Shown here piece after piece: positions 36,022 through 44,084 of a DNA stretch of 64,000 nucleotides. The position numbers were made by a program, and so were the translations under genes. This DNA is from Thermolongibacillus altinsuensis. Its GTDB lineage: Bacteria > Bacillota > Bacilli > Bacillales > Anoxybacillaceae. The notes below the pieces were generated by a model that was not told the origin of the DNA, ran no database searches, and was given only the letters and a program-made list of their open reading frames with translations. The first letter of the stretch is position 1, and each line of letters starts with the position of its first letter. The stretch is from contig NZ_SLUL01000002.1 of NCBI RefSeq assembly GCF_004341205.1, forward strand, positions 124,001 through 188,000, written 5' to 3'.

Positions 36022-36387
36022 AGGGAATCCAATCGCTTATTCCTTCACATATGGAAGGGATAAGCGATTTTTCTATGTGTCTATAAATGTAGACAAAATA
36101 GGGTTCAGACGATATTTTGTTGAAGAATATCCCCATCTAGTTGCATAAAATTTGAAAAAATTATGTCAAAATCCTTGTCCCCCTTGATAATTTCTGGCAT
36201 ATATCACCCATTTCTCTAATAAACTATTACAAACTTGAACAACGAGAGTGTTTGAGGTGAGAGATCGTCAACTCCAAAAAAACATGGAATGAATCTTTTT
36301 TGATCAAACAAGTAGAAGCCACTGCGATAAACGCCTAACGAGTCTCATTTCACACTTCTCACATCCAACTCAGGGAGGGCGAGCAGT
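36022..36387. other. Intergenic region spoIIQ-spoIIID
   Basis: 366 bases. Starts with the spoIIQ terminator (36031-36073). A short open frame crosses the first half but has no family features. The middle (36170-36260) is AT-rich, with a CATATATC at 36198 that could be a sigma-E -10, but no matching -35 was found. Nothing else recognised. Confidence 0.5.
36030..36073 (+). terminator. Terminator after spoIIQ
   Basis: AATCGCTTA (36031-36039) / TAAGCGATT (36061-36069), further inner pairing and a T tail. Confidence 0.85.
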
Positions 36388-36657
36388 GTGCACGATTACA
36401 TCAAAGAGCGTACAATCAAGATAGGCAAGTATATCGTGGAGACGAGAAAAACCGTTCGCGTCATTGCGAAAGAATTTGGTGTGTCCAAAAGCACCGTTCA
36501 TAAAGATTTAACGGAGCGTCTGCCAGAAATTAATCCAGAATTAGCGAGCGAGGTAAAAGAAATTTTAGATTACCATAAATCGATTCGCCATTTGCGCGGA
36601 GGAGAGGCAACAAAGAAGAAATATAAAAAAGAAACGGCACAACAAGAAATGATGTAA
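36388..36657 (+). CDS. spoIIID: Sporulation transcription factor SpoIIID
   Basis: 89-residue helix-turn-helix regulator of mother-cell genes. HTH about 23-45 (VRVIAKEFGVSKSTVHKDLTERL) followed by a basic C-terminal helix (HLRGGEATKKKYKKE) that also contacts DNA. The start is GTG 36388 after GGGAGGG; no ATG fits. Directly upstream of mbl as in B. subtilis. Confidence 0.97.
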   Translation: MHDYIKERTIKIGKYIVETRKTVRVIAKEFGVSKSTVHKDLTERLPEINPELASEVKEILDYHKSIRHLRGGEATKKKYKKETAQQEMM

Positions 36658-36714
36658 TAAATCGCAAATCCTTGCCAAAAATTTTCTCTTTTCCCTAATA
36701 AGTATGATACAATA

Positions 36715-36723
36715 ATTAATTAG
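36715..36723 (+). promoter_or_regulatory. Extended -10 promoter of mbl
   Basis: TGATACAAT matches TGnTAnnnT about 25 bp before the mbl start; the -35 is poor. Confidence 0.45.
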
Positions 36724-36747
36724 GAGTAAAGGCAAGGAGGAACAGGA

Positions 36748-37749
36748 ATGTTTGCAAGAGATATTGGAATCGACCTCGGCACGGCGAACTTAGTCATTTA
36801 CGTCAAAGGCAAGGGAATTGTATTAAACGAACCTTCCGTCGTTGCGATTGATAAGCATACCAATCGCGTATTGGCAGTAGGAGAAGAAGCGCGGCGCATG
36901 GTTGGACGTACGCCGGGACATATTGTGGCGATTCGCCCGTTAAAAGATGGAGTCATCGCTGACTTCGATATTACGGAGGCCATGCTGAAACATTTTTTAA
37001 GCAAGCTTAATTTAAAAGGATTTTTCGCAAAACCGCGCATTTTAATTTGTTGTCCGACCAACATCACAGCGATTGAGCGAAAAGCGATTAAAGAAGCAGC
37101 AGAAAAAAGCGGCGGAAAGAAAGTATACTTAGAAGAAGAGCCAAAAGTAGCGGCGATTGGCGCGGGAATGGACATTTTCCAACCAAGCGGAAACATGGTC
37201 GTCGATATTGGCGGTGGCACAACCGATGTTGCTGTTCTTTCGATGGGCGACATCGTCACCTCTTCTTCTATTAAAGTCGCTGGGGATAAGTTCGATCTCG
37301 AAATTTTAAATTATATTAAGCGCGAATATAAGCTGCTGATTGGTGAACGAACAGCTGAGGAAATTAAAATCAACATCGCTACCGTATTTCCAGGAGCGCG
37401 CAACGAAGAAATGGACATTCGCGGTCGTGACCTTGTCACTGGATTGCCGCGTACGATCACGGTTCGTTCCGAAGAAATTGAAAAAGCGCTTCGCGAAACG
37501 GTCTATATGATCGTTCAGACAGCGAAAAGCGTTCTGGAGCGCACACCGCCGGAATTGTCAGCAGACATTATTGATCGCGGCATCATGTTGACAGGCGGCG
37601 GCGCCTTGCTGCACGGGATCGATCAGCTGCTTGCACAAGAGTTAAAAGTACCTGTTTTCATTGCGGAAAATCCGATGGATTGCGTCGCAATCGGTACAGG
37701 CATGATGCTTGATAACATCGATAAAATTCCAAATCGTCGTTTCGTCTAG
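36748..37749 (+). CDS. mbl: Rod-shape actin homologue Mbl
   Basis: 333-residue MreB-family filament protein that guides side-wall synthesis. Actin-fold nucleotide motifs DIGIDLGTANLVIYV (phosphate 1), VVDIGGGTTDVAVLSMG (phosphate 2) and GIMLTGGGALLHGIDQLL (adenosine). Sequence and position after spoIIID identify Mbl in preference to MreB or MreBH. Followed by a hairpin and the flagellar genes. Confidence 0.96.
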   Translation: MFARDIGIDLGTANLVIYVKGKGIVLNEPSVVAIDKHTNRVLAVGEEARRMVGRTPGHIVAIRPLKDGVIADFDITEAMLKHFLSKLNLKGFFAKPRILICCPTNITAIERKAIKEAAEKSGGKKVYLEEEPKVAAIGAGMDIFQPSGNMVVDIGGGTTDVAVLSMGDIVTSSSIKVAGDKFDLEILNYIKREYKLLIGERTAEEIKINIATVFPGARNEEMDIRGRDLVTGLPRTITVRSEEIEKALRETVYMIVQTAKSVLERTPPELSADIIDRGIMLTGGGALLHGIDQLLAQELKVPVFIAENPMDCVAIGTGMMLDNIDKIPNRRFV

Positions 37750-37785
37750 GTGCCATTTGAGAAATGGTGCCTATTCGCTTTTTGA
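37748..37785 (+). terminator. Hairpin/terminator after mbl
   Basis: Perfect 11-bp stem AGGTGCCATTT (37748-37758) / AAATGGTGCCT (37762-37772) starting in the stop codon; T-rich stretch only after 6 nt, so termination may be partial. Confidence 0.65.
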
Positions 37786-37837
37786 GTGTTCTTCCTTTAT
37801 AATAAAAATAAGCGTTTTCACGAAAAGAGGTGTGTGT

Positions 37838-38650
37838 ATGTTCCGGGGATTGTATACGGCCGCATCCGGCATGCTTTCGCAACAAAGCCGCATCGAAATG
37901 TTGACAAACAACATTGCCAATGCGAACACGCCGGGATATAAAGCTGATCAAGCATCATTGCGCGCCTTTCCTGAATTGTTCATGCAACGTCTAGAACAGC
38001 CGACGGTTCCGACGGCTAAACCACTTTCGCGACGCAATCGTACACCGATCGGCACATTACATACAGGTGTATACATGCAAGAACTGCGCCCGAATTTTGC
38101 GCAAGGCGATTTGCGTGAAACAGGCAACCGCACCGATCTTGCACTTGTTGATGGAACACTGCCGACCGATCCGTATGCGCTCTTTTTCACCGTGCAAAAT
38201 GCAGACGGGGCTGTCCGCTATACGCGCAACGGTCATTTTACGCTTGATGCCGACGGCTTTTTGACAACGGATGAAGGTTTTTATGTGTTGGACGAGAACG
38301 GAGACCGCATTCAACTTGGAAGCGATGATTTTACCGTATTGGCCGATGGAACGATTATGCAAAACGATGAAATCGTCGCGCGCTTAGGGGTCGCGTTTGC
38401 GGCGGACAAGCATGCGCTTGTGAAAGAAGGAAACGGTTTATTCCGCAGTGAAAATGGCGAACTTCCGCAAGCGAACGGACAAGCGTATCAAATTCGCCAA
38501 GGCTTTTTAGAACGCTCCAACGTCGACCTCTCGCGGACGATGACCGACATGCTGTCGGCCTATCGCGCCTTTGAAGCGAATCAAAAAATTTTACAAGCGT
38601 ACGACAAAAGCATGGATAAAGCCGTCAATGAAATTGGCCGATTAAAATAA
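37838..38650 (+). CDS. flhO: Flagellar hook/rod protein FlhO (FlgF/FlgG family)
   Basis: 270 residues. N-terminal rod motif GLYTAASGMLSQQSRIEMLTNNIANANTPGYKAD and C-terminal SNVDLSRTMTDMLSAYRAFEANQKILQAYDKSMDKAVNEIG are the paired coiled-coil ends of axial rod/hook proteins. GAGGTG upstream of ATG 37838 fixes the start; the frame from 37709 runs over the mbl hairpin. Pairs with flhP 20 nt downstream as in B. subtilis. Confidence 0.94.
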   Translation: MFRGLYTAASGMLSQQSRIEMLTNNIANANTPGYKADQASLRAFPELFMQRLEQPTVPTAKPLSRRNRTPIGTLHTGVYMQELRPNFAQGDLRETGNRTDLALVDGTLPTDPYALFFTVQNADGAVRYTRNGHFTLDADGFLTTDEGFYVLDENGDRIQLGSDDFTVLADGTIMQNDEIVARLGVAFAADKHALVKEGNGLFRSENGELPQANGQAYQIRQGFLERSNVDLSRTMTDMLSAYRAFEANQKILQAYDKSMDKAVNEIGRLK

Positions 38651-38670
38651 GCAGATGGGGGATTTGATCA

Positions 38671-39507
38671 ATGCTGCGTTCGATGATCACAGCTGCCAAT
38701 ACGATGAATCAGCTGCACCAGCAGCTTGACGTCATTAGCCATAACATCGCCAACATCAACACAACCGGTTATAAAAAGCGAGAGGCGACGTTTGGCGAGC
38801 TGCTCGTGCAACAGTTTGACAACTTGCCAGCGCAAGATGAAGCGCCTCGTCTTACGCCTAACGGTATTCGCCAAGGCGTTGGCGCCAAACTTGCCTCAAC
38901 AAACATTCAACTGAAACAAGGATCGATCATGAAAAGCGATCGCCCGCTCGATCTTGCTTTTACGAAAGAAGGACAATTTTTCCGCGTGCTCGTCGATGAA
39001 AACGGCACGCAGACGATTCGCTATACGCGCGATGGCGCCTTTTATTTCAGCCCATCGGCTGCCGATCCTGATGAATTGATGCTCGTGACCGCTGATGGTC
39101 ATATGGTGCTCGACAGCAACAACGAACCGATTCTCATTCGCGACGGTTTTAAAGAAATTCAAATTACGCCAAACGGAACGATCAATGTCATCGATCCAAA
39201 CGGGAATATCGTGCAAACGGAACAATTGGGCGTAACCACGATCTTGCGTCCGCAACTATTGCAATCGGTCGGCGACAATCTTCTTGCCTTGCCGGACGGC
39301 GTGAACGAAGCGGATGTAGCAGTTGACATGACTGGCAATTTGCGCGGACAAATTCAACTGCAACAATACGCCCTTGAACAATCGAACGTCGAACTCGCAA
39401 CGGAAATGAGCGAGCTCATGATCACACAACGTTCATACCAAATGAATGCGCGCGCCATTACGCTTTCCGATCAAATGATGGGCTTAATTAACGGCATCCG
39501 TTCATAA
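38671..39507 (+). CDS. flhP: Flagellar hook/rod protein FlhP (FlgG family)
   Basis: 278 residues. N-terminal ITAANTMNQLHQQLDVISHNIANINTTGYKKREA and C-terminal LEQSNVELATEMSELMITQRSYQMNARAITLSDQMMGLING. Builds the distal rod or hook base with FlhO. ATG 38671 after GGGGGATTTG. A small membrane-protein gene follows by 12 nt. Confidence 0.94.
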   Translation: MLRSMITAANTMNQLHQQLDVISHNIANINTTGYKKREATFGELLVQQFDNLPAQDEAPRLTPNGIRQGVGAKLASTNIQLKQGSIMKSDRPLDLAFTKEGQFFRVLVDENGTQTIRYTRDGAFYFSPSAADPDELMLVTADGHMVLDSNNEPILIRDGFKEIQITPNGTINVIDPNGNIVQTEQLGVTTILRPQLLQSVGDNLLALPDGVNEADVAVDMTGNLRGQIQLQQYALEQSNVELATEMSELMITQRSYQMNARAITLSDQMMGLINGIRS

Positions 39508-39519
39508 GGGGAATGACGA

Positions 39520-39762
39520 ATGGCAGAAGAAAAACAACCGAAACAAGAAAACGAAGAGAAACGAACGAGCCGCCGCTTTCGCCGCCGCTTAATTCCGATT
39601 TGGCTTCGCCTCATCATCGTTGCCGTTTTAGTCGTCATCAGCACCGCTATCGGAGCGATGGTCGGTTATAGCGTCCTCGGCGACGGCAAGCCGTTGGATG
39701 CACTCAAGCCATCAACATGGCAACATATTATCGATCTTGTCGAAAAAGATACGGAGAAATAG
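39520..39762 (+). CDS. EpuA-like small membrane protein
   Basis: 80 residues: a highly charged N-terminus (KQPKQENEEKRTSRRFRRR) and one membrane helix (about 29-51, LIIVAVLVVISTAIGAMVGYSVLG), then a short outer tail (PLDALKPSTWQHIIDLV). This pattern fits the EpuA family, often mislabelled as RNA polymerase beta subunit. Function unknown. It follows flhP by 12 nt and ends before the terminator at 39805. Confidence 0.75.
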   Translation: MAEEKQPKQENEEKRTSRRFRRRLIPIWLRLIIVAVLVVISTAIGAMVGYSVLGDGKPLDALKPSTWQHIIDLVEKDTEK

Positions 39763-39804
39763 TGGACAGACCACTTCAAAACGTGGTACATTTTTAACAA
39801 ATCG

Positions 39805-39829
39805 CGGAAGGAGCTTCCTTCCGTTTTTT
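39805..39829 (+). terminator. Terminator just before fabZ
   Basis: CGGAAGG (39805-39811) / CCTTCCG (39817-39823) followed by T6. It ends 20 nt before the fabZ ATG. Confidence 0.85.
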
Positions 39830-39848
39830 GCATAAGGAGAGTGATTCG

Positions 39849-40280
39849 ATGCTTGATATTCAACAAATTCAACAAATCATCCCGCACCGTTATCCGTTTT
39901 TATTAGTCGATCGCATTTTGGAAGTCGAAGAAGGCAAGCGTGCGGTCGGGATTAAAAACGTTTCCGCAAACGAAGCGTTTTTCGTCGGACATTTTCCGGA
40001 ATATCCGGTCATGCCAGGCGTCTTGATCGTCGAAGCGCTCGCCCAAGTCGGAGCCGTGGCGATGTTGATGAAAGAAGAAAATCGCGGCCGCCTTGCCTTT
40101 TTCACGGGCATTGACAACTGCCGCTTCAAAAAACAAGTCAAACCGGGTGATCAACTGCGCTTGGAAGTCGAAATGATTCGTTTTAAAGGTGCGATCGGCA
40201 AAGGAAAAGGCGTTGCGACGGTAGACGGCGAATTAGTGTGCGAAACGGAAATCATGTTTGCCCTCGGTGAAAAAAAATAA
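39849..40280 (+). CDS. fabZ: 3-hydroxyacyl-[ACP] dehydratase FabZ
   Basis: 143 residues, hot-dog fold. Dehydrates 3-hydroxyacyl-ACP in fatty-acid elongation. Catalytic His48 ([14 protein letters not shown]) and Glu62 ([10 protein letters not shown]). AAGGAGAG gives ATG 39849; the open frame from 39828 starts in the terminator tail. The terminator immediately upstream means it is expressed by read-through or from a promoter that overlaps or precedes that stem-loop. Confidence 0.96.
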   Translation: MLDIQQIQQIIPHRYPFLLVDRILEVEEGKRAVGIKNVSANEAFFVGHFPEYPVMPGVLIVEALAQVGAVAMLMKEENRGRLAFFTGIDNCRFKKQVKPGDQLRLEVEMIRFKGAIGKGKGVATVDGELVCETEIMFALGEKK

Positions 40281-40352
40281 ATGCATAGTTTTCTCCTTTC
40301 CGGAAAACATATAAAAGACTACATATTGTCAATAATGGAAAGGAGACAAATA

Positions 40353-40616
40353 ATGATGAAAAAATCGTGGCTATTGAAATTGTTTGGCGCTTTTATGGCG
40401 ATTATGTTGATCACAGGCTGCAACACCGATGACACAGATAATCAAGATCAAGACACGAACAATCAAGGAGAAATGCAGCCGGGTGACAATGATGTCAACG
40501 ACAATGATGTCAATGGCAATGATGTCAACAACAATGATGTCAACAACAATGATAATGAAGAAGATGTCGTGGAAGATCCTCAAGATGCCAACGACGCCGA
40601 CAATAAGGATGAGTAA
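40353..40616 (+). CDS. Small lipoprotein with Asn/Asp/Val repeats
   Basis: 87 residues. Lipobox LITGC with acylated Cys23 after a hydrophobic signal (WLLKLFGAFMAIMLITG). The mature part is nearly all Asn, Asp, Glu, Val and Gln with a repeated NDVN/NNND pattern (about 46-67) built from AATGATGTCAAC-like 12- to 15-bp DNA repeats. Strongly acidic, probably disordered on the outer membrane face. AAAGGAG places the start at ATG 40353. No family recognised. Terminator follows. Confidence 0.8.
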   Translation: MMKKSWLLKLFGAFMAIMLITGCNTDDTDNQDQDTNNQGEMQPGDNDVNDNDVNGNDVNNNDVNNNDNEEDVVEDPQDANDADNKDE

Positions 40617-40620
40617 AAAC

Positions 40621-40648
40621 AGCGCGGGAATCTCCCGCGCTATTTTAT
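40621..40648 (+). terminator. Terminator after the lipoprotein gene
   Basis: AGCGCGGGA (40621-40629) / TCCCGCGCT (40633-40641), then ATTTTATT. Confidence 0.88.
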
Positions 40649-40680
40649 TGTCATCCGGATGCCATCCTAACAAAAAAGCT

Positions 40681-40710
40681 TTGTCATCAAACGTAGATTT
40701 GTGATAACAT
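40681..40710 (+). promoter_or_regulatory. Possible promoter of the 40749-41344 gene pair
   Basis: TTGTCA (40681-40686), 18-bp spacer, TAACAT (40705-40710). About 40 bp before the likely start. Confidence 0.4.
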
Positions 40711-40748
40711 TAACGATTGATGATATAAAGATGGAGGTTTTTTTTCGC

Positions 40749-41150
40749 ATGTTAAAGCAGCTACCACATGGCATCAAGATGAATATTACCCGATCAATCA
40801 AAAAAGTTTTTGAACAATACATGGCGAACATTCAATGGGATGAACAAAAATACGACGCTGTCCAATTTATGAACGAATGGCGCAACTATATTCATAACTA
40901 CGCACCATGGTTTCAGCAATTAGATGACAGCGTAAAAATCAACCCACAATTTCATGAACAGCTCGCACAACGAATCAACGAGATTATCGAACAAATGTTA
41001 AACGAACCCCCAACCGATGAACAAATCGCAGAAATCAATCGCCTTGTTCAAAAGCTCGGGGTTGATGACTTTCCATACTCTTGTAAAGCAGAGGCAAAAT
41101 ACCATATTGATCGCCTCCGCAATCAATTAAAAAAAAACAGCGCAATATGA
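40749..41150 (+). CDS. Hypothetical protein, first of a coupled pair
   Basis: 133 residues from ATG 40749 after GGAGGTT (longer frames begin at 40701 and 40731). Not recognised. Mostly helical by composition, no membrane segment, two lone features: an aromatic stretch (NYIHNYAPWFQQL) and one Cys near the C-terminus (PYSCKAEAKYHIDRL). Its stop overlaps the next start (ATGA). Cytoplasmic by appearance. Confidence 0.7.
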   Translation: MLKQLPHGIKMNITRSIKKVFEQYMANIQWDEQKYDAVQFMNEWRNYIHNYAPWFQQLDDSVKINPQFHEQLAQRINEIIEQMLNEPPTDEQIAEINRLVQKLGVDDFPYSCKAEAKYHIDRLRNQLKKNSAI

Positions 41151-41344
41151 AACCCGCAAGCCTCAAACAACGTAAACTCGCTGAAATCCTCTATTACCAA
41201 GCTTATGAACAACCGCTGCCGAATAAAGACTACACCGTCGTCGAAATCAACGAGATGATTCAAGAAGCAAAAAAAGCACTTCAAACACAACTCGGCAACG
41301 AATTTGAAAACGAGGAAGAAGAATCAGATCTTATCCTTCACTAA
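41147..41344 (+). CDS. Hypothetical small protein, second of the pair
   Basis: 65 residues, not recognised. Basic first third (KPASLKQRKLAEILYYQAYEQPLP) and acidic end (NEFENEEEESDLIL). ATG 41147 overlaps the upstream stop by four bases, so translation is coupled. Terminator follows at once. Confidence 0.65.
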   Translation: MKPASLKQRKLAEILYYQAYEQPLPNKDYTVVEINEMIQEAKKALQTQLGNEFENEEEESDLILH

Positions 41345-41374
41345 CCGACAGGAATCGACTCTGTCGGTTTTTTT
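41343..41374 (+). terminator. Terminator after the hypothetical pair
   Basis: AACCGACAG (41343-41351) / CTGTCGGTT (41361-41369), then T6. Confidence 0.9.
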
Positions 41375-41609
41375 AATCGGTGTTTGATGTCACTTGTCGA
41401 TTAATAGATGATCGTCATTAAAAAATAAGTCATTTGAATCTTTTATGTTTATGCACTATGTTTATGCACTGCTCATTTTGGTTCGATATGGAATGGAAGT
41501 CTTTGAAGGTTTTACGGGATTATCAGTCTTCATGTTCTGAAACATCGGTTGTTACTCATATACTTTTCGGGGGAATTAGCAAAATTTTATCTAATTAGGA
41601 GAGAAACTT

Positions 41610-42581
41610 ATGATTTTAATCGTCGGCGGAGCCGGTTATATCGGCAGTCATTTAGTGAAAGAGTTAGTGGAAAAAGAGCAAGTCATTGTACTTGATCACT
41701 TATCGACTGGTCATCGATATTTAGTTGATAAACAAGCTGTTTTTGTTCAAGGAGATTTGGGGAACCCAACCGATTTGGAACCGATTTTTGAAAAATATCT
41801 GATTAAGGCCGTCATGCATTTTGCGGCAAACAGCTTAGTCGGCGAATCGGTGGTGAAGCCGCTGAAGTATTATCAAAACAACGTTGCCGCTACATTAACG
41901 TTACTAGAGACGATGCTAAAGTATAATGTGAAAAACTTTATCTTCTCGTCAACCGCGGCGACGTATGGAATTCCGAACGTCAAATTGATTACGGAAGATT
42001 GCCCAACAAATCCAATTAATCCATACGGCCGTTCAAAGTTGATGATCGAACAAATTTTAGCGGATTTTGCTTCTGCGTATGATTTGAACTATATCGTCCT
42101 TCGCTATTTCAACGCCGCTGGAGCGCATGAGTCAGCGGAGATTGGCGAAGACCATAACCCAGAAACGCATTTGATTCCGCTTGTCTTGCAGCATTTGTTA
42201 GGCCAGCGCGACAAAATTTCCGTCTTCGGTACGGACTATGATACACCAGACGGAACATGCATTCGTGACTATATCCATGTCACCGACTTAGCGAAGGCGC
42301 ATATTTTAGCGCTGGAAGCATTGTTGTCAGGCAAAAAGAAAACCGCCATTTACAATCTTGGCAACGGCTTAGGCTATTCCGTCAAAGAAGTGATTGAGAC
42401 ATGTGAAAAAGTAACAGGACGTAAAGCGGTGATTGAATATACTGACCGGCGTCCAGGCGATCCAGTCCGTCTTGTTGCCTCATCGCAAAAAATTTACGAA
42501 GAACTTGGCTGGAAAGCGGAATATTCGTTAGAACAAATCATCGAAAGTGCATGGAAGTGGCATAGTCGAAATGCGAACTAA
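41610..42581 (+). CDS. galE: UDP-glucose 4-epimerase
   Basis: 323-residue SDR-family epimerase interconverting UDP-glucose and UDP-galactose. NAD loop GGAGYIGSH (about 6-14), FSSTAATYG (catalytic Ser/Thr), YGRSK (catalytic Tyr-Lys) and RYFNAAGAH. ATG 41610 after TTAGGAGAG. It stands alone, not in a gal operon, so it may serve surface polysaccharide synthesis. A short stretch homologous to its own HNPETH region is found at 42601-42634. Confidence 0.95.
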   Translation: MILIVGGAGYIGSHLVKELVEKEQVIVLDHLSTGHRYLVDKQAVFVQGDLGNPTDLEPIFEKYLIKAVMHFAANSLVGESVVKPLKYYQNNVAATLTLLETMLKYNVKNFIFSSTAATYGIPNVKLITEDCPTNPINPYGRSKLMIEQILADFASAYDLNYIVLRYFNAAGAHESAEIGEDHNPETHLIPLVLQHLLGQRDKISVFGTDYDTPDGTCIRDYIHVTDLAKAHILALEALLSGKKKTAIYNLGNGLGYSVKEVIETCEKVTGRKAVIEYTDRRPGDPVRLVASSQKIYEELGWKAEYSLEQIIESAWKWHSRNAN

Positions 42582-43049
42582 AGATATGAGTAAATGGTAA
42601 TTGATTGACGAAGACCACAACCCAGAAACGCATGGAACATTCTCTCCGAGAAGTTTCCCTCTTCTAAACGGCGTGTAGGGGAGATGGATCGGAGGGTTTT
42701 TTTATTCACAAAAACGAACGTATGTGCTGTGATTGATCCGTAAAACAGATGATGCAAAAAGTGTTGTTCCGAGCATCGTGACGTTCATAATGCGAGAAAA
42801 TCTCTGTTTTCGGCACATGTATTCGCGACCATATTGCATAATGGAAACAACAAACATGATGGCGTGAAGAAACACATACATATATAGGAATGGAGCATGA
42901 ATATTTTATCATCGGTTGGATATCACTTTAATTGTCATTCCGTTGGATGGTTGCTAGAATAATGCATGCCACATATTTTGGCAGAAGGATATACTTTTCC
43001 AAAACAGTTTTTCTATGATTTCATGTTTATGCGTGAGGGGAGTTCGGAT
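42582..43049. other. Intergenic region galE-EamA copy 1
   Basis: Begins with a 34-bp galE-like remnant (42601-42634), then the left end of the duplicated segment (from 42636). That includes a terminator-like structure (42644-42702) and about 340 bp of non-coding sequence also present at 48500-48890. No gene is supported here. Confidence 0.7.
42644..42702 (+). terminator. Branched terminator downstream of galE
   Basis: Outer stem CTCCGA (42644-42649) / TCGGAG (42689-42694) encloses a second stem (TCCCT/AGGGGA) and is followed by T7. The same structure recurs at 48508. Confidence 0.6.
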
Positions 43050-43970
43050 ATGTCGAAATCGTTCGTTTATATCTCCCTCGTCTTGATTATGATGGTTTGG
43101 GGATTGAACGTGATTGCCATCAAGATTTTAGTTGAACATTTTTCGCCGGTGACGTTAACGTCGTTTCGGATTTTTACTGCAGGGGTCGTTGTGATTCTGA
43201 TTTTGCTATTTATGGGGCAGTTGCGGAAGTTAACTTGGAAGGAGGCTATGTATATTGGCATAGCCGCTTTGTTTAGTGTCGTTGCCCATCACCTTTTTCT
43301 TGCGCTCGGATTAACAAAAACGACAGCGTCCAACGCCGGTTTGATTTTAGGGCTTGTTCCGCTGATGACATCAGTGTTAGCGGTCATCTTTTTAGGCAAT
43401 CGGTTTACGGTGTTTCGGTTTGCCGGGATTTTTCTCGGGTTTACCGGCGTGGTATTTGTCGTGTTAAACGGCGAAAGCAGCATTCACCATGTGTCCATTG
43501 GCGATGTTTATGTATTTCTGGCCGTATTATCGCAAGGAATCAGTTTTATCATGATCAAAAAAGCAACGGTTGATGCGCGTGTGATGACAGGTTGGATGTT
43601 GTTGTTTGGGTCTTTGCTTTTATTTTTCATTAGTTTGTGGATGGAACCGAATGGCGTCTCCAGCTTGGTAAACGGTACGCCATTCTTATGGATGATTTTC
43701 CTTGCTTCCGCTGTATTTGCCACTGCGCTCGGCCATATGTTTTACAACAAAGCCATCCAACATATTGGTGCGGTGGAATCGGCGATTTTCATTAATTTGA
43801 ATCCTTTGTTTTCTCTGTTGGGGGCTTATGTATTCCTCGGAGAATCTATTTCCTTTACACAAATGCTGGGATTTATTTTGATCGTGCTCGGCGTCGTTTT
43901 AGGCAGCGGTGTGTTGGATGAAATCGGGGTGCTTACTCATCGCTCGAAAGTGATGGGGAAAAAGTGTTAA
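43050..43970 (+). CDS. EamA/DMT-family transporter, copy 1
   Basis: 306 residues, ten predicted membrane helices in two EamA repeats. SFRIFTAGVVVILILLFMG and GLTKTTASNAGLILGLVPL lie in the first, GAVESAIFINLNPLFSLLGAYVFLGE in the second. Drug/metabolite exporter superfamily, substrate unknown. GAGGGGAG supports ATG 43050. By eye it differs from the second copy at about 25 of 306 residues. Mostly conservative changes and no stops suggest both copies are kept functional. Confidence 0.9.
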   Translation: MSKSFVYISLVLIMMVWGLNVIAIKILVEHFSPVTLTSFRIFTAGVVVILILLFMGQLRKLTWKEAMYIGIAALFSVVAHHLFLALGLTKTTASNAGLILGLVPLMTSVLAVIFLGNRFTVFRFAGIFLGFTGVVFVVLNGESSIHHVSIGDVYVFLAVLSQGISFIMIKKATVDARVMTGWMLLFGSLLLFFISLWMEPNGVSSLVNGTPFLWMIFLASAVFATALGHMFYNKAIQHIGAVESAIFINLNPLFSLLGAYVFLGESISFTQMLGFILIVLGVVLGSGVLDEIGVLTHRSKVMGKKC

Positions 43971-44002
43971 AAAACGGAGCTTGTCGGGGCTCCGTTTTTT
44001 AT
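43971..44002 (+). terminator. Terminator after EamA copy 1
   Basis: AAAACGGAGC (43971-43980) / GCTCCGTTTT (43989-43998) with T tail. Confidence 0.9.
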
Positions 44003-44072
44003 TGTTCTTCTCCCTTTTGGTGTGGGTGCCTGTTGCACTGCGATCCGAAATTACCGTGTGGACTAGTGGTTC

Positions 44073-44084
44073 GGTGCCTGTCAC
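44073..44084. repeat. GGTGCCTGTCAC short repeat
   Basis: Core at 44073-44084 followed by TTGTCGAT. Related sites: 44025-44038 (GGTGCCTGTTGCAC), 48420-48432 (GGTGCCTGTCACC) and 41379-41401 (degenerate, but sharing GTCACTTGTCGAT with this one). All are intergenic in the accessory region; the core is nearly self-complementary at its ends (GGTG/CACC). Confidence 0.55.

Larger units (their letters stand above)
42636..44011. repeat. Duplicated segment, copy 1 (EamA transporter)
   Basis: About 1376 bp similar throughout to 48500-49853. Identity begins at AACATTCTCTCC on the left and ends after ATTGTTCTTCT on the right. It contains a terminator, upstream leader, one EamA gene and its terminator. The last 11 bases equal the 3' end of cvfB, which is complete only beside copy 2. 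Confidence 0.92.

Noticed and set aside
35912-36148. Open frame overlapping the spoIIQ end
   Set aside because: Runs out of frame through spoIIQ and the terminator; no ribosome site.
42706-42912. Minus-strand open frame in the galE-EamA gap
   Set aside because: The region is repeated non-coding leader with indels between the two copies; the frame is not kept in copy 2.
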